The position numbers were made by a program, and so were the translations under genes. Below are positions 60,842-64,000 of a stretch of 64,000 nucleotides of DNA, piece after piece (position 1 is the first letter of the stretch; the number at the start of each line of letters is the position of its first letter). The notes beneath the pieces are model-generated. The model did not search any database, was not told the origin of the DNA, and saw only the letters and a list, made by a program, of their open reading frames with translations. The DNA comes from Marinomonas fungiae (lineage in GTDB: Bacteria; Pseudomonadota; Gammaproteobacteria; Pseudomonadales; Marinomonadaceae): NCBI RefSeq assembly GCF_001418205.1, contig NZ_LIQF01000009.1, forward strand, positions 1 through 64,000, in the 5' to 3' direction.

Positions 60842-63800
60842 CTAGGACTTCTTTCGTTCCAGAGCGGTCATGGCCATATAGAAGACTGGTGTAAACAATA
60901 AACCAAACACCGTAACACCAATCATGCCAGAGAATACAGCCACCCCCATCGCCTGACGCATTTCTGCACCTGCGCCGGTAGCCAACACCAATGGCACCAC
61001 GCCTGCGGTAAACGCAATGGATGTCATAAGGATCGGACGTAAACGCAAACGACAGGCGGCCAGTATTGCTTCTAAGCGAGACTCACCTTGATGACGTTTA
61101 TCACGCGCAAACTCAACCATCAGGATGGCATTTTTACTGGCCAAAGCAACCAGTACGATTAAGGCTACCCGAGTGAAAATATTGTTGTCCCCTGACGTTA
61201 ACCATACGCCTGCTAAAGCAGATAAAATGGTCATAGGTACAATCAAAATGATCGCAAGCGGCAGCGTGAGACTCTCGTACTGTGCTGCCAGCACCATAAA
61301 CACAAGCAGCACCACCAACGGGAAGATATACACCATGGTATTACCTGCCAATATTTGTTGGTACGTCACTTCTGTCCATTCAAACGCCATGCCTTTATCA
61401 AGCTGCTCATTTAGAATTTTCTCAATGGCCGCCTGTGCCTGATCCGAGCTGTAACCGGGCGCTGGGTTACCATTGAGCTCCGCCGTTGGGTAGCCGTTGT
61501 AATGCATGACTCGATCCGGGCCAATGGTTGGTTCCACGGTTAGAATCGATCCCAACGGCACCATCGCTCCGGCATTATTGCGGACCTTCAAACGCAAAAT
61601 CTGCTCAGGGTCCACCCTATGTTCAGCTTCAGCTTGGGCATTTACCTGATAGGTTTTGCCAAATAGATTGAAATCGTTGACGTACGCTGAACCTAAATAG
61701 ATCTGCAGCGTTTCAAATACCTGATCCAGCGGAATGCCTTGCAATAAGGCCTGCTCGCGATCCACTTCAATGTCCATTTGCGGCACCTGAATACGGAAGC
61801 TTGAGAACACGCCAGTTAAGGCTGGATCTTGATAAGCCGCATTCATGACTTTTTGCAGATTGGCAAACAAGGCATCAAAACCTAGGCTGGCACGATCTTC
61901 GATCTGTAGTTTAAAGCCCCCAGTTGAGCCAAGCCCCAAAATAGGCGGCGGAGGAAAGATCGCCACAAATGCTTCATCAATGGTACTGAAGCGGCCATTC
62001 AATTGGCCTGCAATGGCTCCAGCAGACAATTCTGGCGCTTTGCGCTCAGCAAACTCATCCAGTGTCACAAAGACAATGGCACTGTTTGAGCTGTTGGTAA
62101 AACCATTCACAGAAAGGCCAGGGAATGACACGGTTTGCATGACACCTGGTGTCGCCAATGCAATTTGTTCCATTTCACGTACCACGGCTTCTGTTCGATC
62201 TAAACTTGCTGCATCTGGTAACTGAGCAATCGCAACCAAGTACTGCTTATCCTGAATCGGGATAAAACCACCTGGCACCTCATCGAATAATTTGAACGTG
62301 CCGCCAAGCAAGCCCACGTATACAACGCCAACCACCACACCTAAACGGATCAGTTTTTTCACACCCTTCTCGTACGCTCGCCCACCACGATCAAATAGGC
62401 GGTTAAACGGTGTAAACAACCAACGACCAAATATGGCGTTCATCATACGTGTTAACGCATCGGGTTTGGCATCATGAGAGCGCAGCAAAATAGCGGATAA
62501 CGCAGGCGATAAGGTTAGTGAGTTAAAGGCTGAAATCAGCGTTGAAATCGTAATCGTTAGTGCGAACTGTTTGTAAAACTGGCCACTTAAGCCCTGTATA
62601 AACGCTGTTGGAATAAACACCGCACACAGCACTAAAGCAATGGCTATGATCGGCCCGGTGACCTCACTCATTGCTTGTCGAGTGGCTGCCACTGGCGACA
62701 AACCATTCTCGATATTACGTTCAACGTTTTCCACTACTACAATGGCATCATCCACCACGATACCGATGGCTAGAACCAAGCCAAACAAAGACAAGGTGTT
62801 GATTGAGACCCCAAGCCACTGCATGACGGCAAAAGTACCGACTAAGGAAACGGGCACGGCAATTAATGGAATGATCGAGGCGCGCCATGTTTGTAGGAAT
62901 AAAATCACCACAATTACGACGAGGACTATCGCTTCCAGTAACGTATTGATCACTGCATCAATGGAGCCACGCACAAAGACTGTCGGGTCGTAAGCAATCG
63001 CATAGTCTACCCCTTGAGGAAAACTCTGGGACAACTCGTCCATTTGCGCTCGAACTTGGTTCGACAACTCAATGGCATTCGAACCTGGTCGTTGGAAAAT
63101 AGGAATGGCGACCGCAGTTTGGCCGTTCAGTAGCGCACGAAGTGAATAGGAATCTTTCCCAAGCTCGATCCTAGCCACATCTCTTAGGCGTGTGATGGCG
63201 CCATTGTCATTGACTTGGACGATGATGTTTTCGAACTCATCAATGCTTTCAAGGCGACCTTTTACATTCAATAAGATTTGGAATTCACTGTCATTGGCGA
63301 CTGGCTGAGCACCTAAACTACCCGCTGCGACTTGCTGGTTTTGCTCCCTAACCGCCTGCACCACATCACTTGGAATCAAGTTACGGGAGGCTAATGCATC
63401 TGGGTCAAGCCACAGGCGCATGGAATATTTACCACCACCAAACATCTGCACATCACCCACGCCCGGCAAACGGGCCAAAGCGTCTTTGATATAAATATCT
63501 GCATAGTTTGATAGATAGCTAATATCTCGATCACCCTCAGGCGAGAACAAGTGCACCACCATGGTCAAGTTAGGCGACGATTTTTCGGCCACGACGCCGA
63601 GTCGCTGCACTTCCTCTGGCAATCTTGGCAAAGCACTGGAGACACGGTTTTGCACTTGTACCTGCGCGCGGTCCAAGTCCGTTCCCAAAGCAAACGTAAG
63701 AGTCAAGGTCATACGCCCATCGGTCGTCGCTTGAGAAAACATGTACAACATGTTTTCCACACCATTCATTTCTTGCTCAAGAGGCGCCGCAACGGTTTCA

Positions 63801-63979
63801 GCAATGACTTTGGGGTTAGCACCAGGATAATTGGCCGTCACCACCACGGTGGGAGGGACAACTTCTGGGTACTCACTGACCGGCAACTGAAACAGGGAGA
63901 TACCGCCGCCAATGAGAATCAGCAAAGACAGCATCGCCGCAAAAATAGGTCGACTGATAAAAAAGTGACTGAATTTCAT
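60842..63979 (-). CDS. RND efflux pump, inner-membrane subunit (MexF/OqxB-like HAE1 family)
   Basis: 1045 aa proton-driven trimeric drug exporter. Start MKFSHFFISRPIFA, then two large periplasmic loops (about 40-335 and 560-865) and 12 membrane helices. The proton-relay aspartates are in GIVVDDAIVVVENVERNIE (about 403-421). Sequence flavour (YPEVVPPTVVVTANYPGA, PGGFIPIQDKQYLV) fits the MexF/OqxB/BpeF group. The partner adaptor gene would be upstream, beyond the window end. No damage visible. Confidence 0.95.
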   Translation of the reverse strand: MKFSHFFISRPIFAAMLSLLILIGGGISLFQLPVSEYPEVVPPTVVVTANYPGANPKVIAETVAAPLEQEMNGVENMLYMFSQATTDGRMTLTLTFALGTDLDRAQVQVQNRVSSALPRLPEEVQRLGVVAEKSSPNLTMVVHLFSPEGDRDISYLSNYADIYIKDALARLPGVGDVQMFGGGKYSMRLWLDPDALASRNLIPSDVVQAVREQNQQVAAGSLGAQPVANDSEFQILLNVKGRLESIDEFENIIVQVNDNGAITRLRDVARIELGKDSYSLRALLNGQTAVAIPIFQRPGSNAIELSNQVRAQMDELSQSFPQGVDYAIAYDPTVFVRGSIDAVINTLLEAIVLVVIVVILFLQTWRASIIPLIAVPVSLVGTFAVMQWLGVSINTLSLFGLVLAIGIVVDDAIVVVENVERNIENGLSPVAATRQAMSEVTGPIIAIALVLCAVFIPTAFIQGLSGQFYKQFALTITISTLISAFNSLTLSPALSAILLRSHDAKPDALTRMMNAIFGRWLFTPFNRLFDRGGRAYEKGVKKLIRLGVVVGVVYVGLLGGTFKLFDEVPGGFIPIQDKQYLVAIAQLPDAASLDRTEAVVREMEQIALATPGVMQTVSFPGLSVNGFTNSSNSAIVFVTLDEFAERKAPELSAGAIAGQLNGRFSTIDEAFVAIFPPPPILGLGSTGGFKLQIEDRASLGFDALFANLQKVMNAAYQDPALTGVFSSFRIQVPQMDIEVDREQALLQGIPLDQVFETLQIYLGSAYVNDFNLFGKTYQVNAQAEAEHRVDPEQILRLKVRNNAGAMVPLGSILTVEPTIGPDRVMHYNGYPTAELNGNPAPGYSSDQAQAAIEKILNEQLDKGMAFEWTEVTYQQILAGNTMVYIFPLVVLLVFMVLAAQYESLTLPLAIILIVPMTILSALAGVWLTSGDNNIFTRVALIVLVALASKNAILMVEFARDKRHQGESRLEAILAACRLRLRPILMTSIAFTAGVVPLVLATGAGAEMRQAMGVAVFSGMIGVTVFGLLFTPVFYMAMTALERKKS

Positions 63980-64000
63980 GTTAGAAAAGCTCTTGTTACG

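Noticed and set aside
1..64000. CRISPR arrays, toxin-antitoxin pairs, prophage or insertion sequences
   Set aside because: No regularly spaced direct repeats, no transposase, integrase or phage genes were recognised in any frame.

Overview
The window reads as chromosome from a marine gammaproteobacterium of the Oceanospirillales type, most likely Marinomonas or a close relative. This rests on the 16S 5' end, the TRAP transporter and sarcosine oxidase genes, and typical gammaproteobacterial blocks (lptD-surA-pdxA-rsmA-apaG-apaH; rpsU-yqeY-dnaG-rpoD). The genus is an inference, because no database search was possible. The ends are the first ~246 nt of a 16S rRNA gene (minus strand, position 1) and a complete RND pump gene (minus strand, near 64,000).

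Layout. 1-843: 16S 5' end, its leader and promoter, a GC-rich palindromic repeat, and a terminator. 844-16263: a catabolic island. Minus-strand genes encode a CoA-transferase and a thiolase, then an enoyl-CoA hydratase, an SDR dehydrogenase, an acyl-CoA dehydrogenase, a feruloyl-CoA-synthetase-like ligase, EtfB, EtfA and ETF-quinone oxidoreductase. Divergent plus-strand genes encode a TRAP transporter (dctPQM) and a MarR regulator. 16376-25629: glycine betaine/sarcosine catabolism, with sdaA, purU, soxGADB and a divergent GATase1-like AraC regulator. 25712-28604: osmC and trpCDG. 29032-32758: two small TM2 proteins, vanBA and vanR. 32864-38003: mgtE, an mscS-type channel, a TonB-dependent copper receptor and a DUF2946 protein. 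38115-41332: gph, rpe, a DUF3530 protein and djlA. 41459-49407: the lptD-surA-pdxA-rsmA-apaG-apaH-glpE-cca run. 49413-55998: folB, tsaD and the macromolecular-synthesis operon rpsU-yqeY-dnaG-rpoD. 56372-63979: PIN-PhoH ATPase, flavin reductase, Asp/Glu racemase, YkvA protein, LysR regulator and RND pump.

How the genes work together. The first island holds every step from uptake of a carboxylic acid (TRAP) through CoA activation, dehydrogenation, hydration, second oxidation and thiolysis. It also encodes its own route for the dehydrogenase electrons into ubiquinone (ETF and ETF-QO). Related palindromes lie at two of its promoters and upstream of its marR gene. The ligase resembles feruloyl-CoA synthetases, and vanAB lies 20 kb away in the same window, so a phenylpropanoid substrate giving a vanillate-type product is a reasonable but unproven idea. 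The sarcosine block converts sarcosine to glycine plus a folate-bound C1 unit, removes formate from folate (PurU) and takes serine to pyruvate (SdaA); the linking glyA is not in the window.

The most unusual points are: the self-contained beta-oxidation island with shared palindromes; a rpe-gph / trpGDC order that is interrupted by about 9.5 kb and lacks trpE; a Cca enzyme without the usual HD-domain segment; and a repeat-rich DnaG linker. I found no CRISPR array, insertion sequence, prophage, tRNA gene or obviously new defence system.
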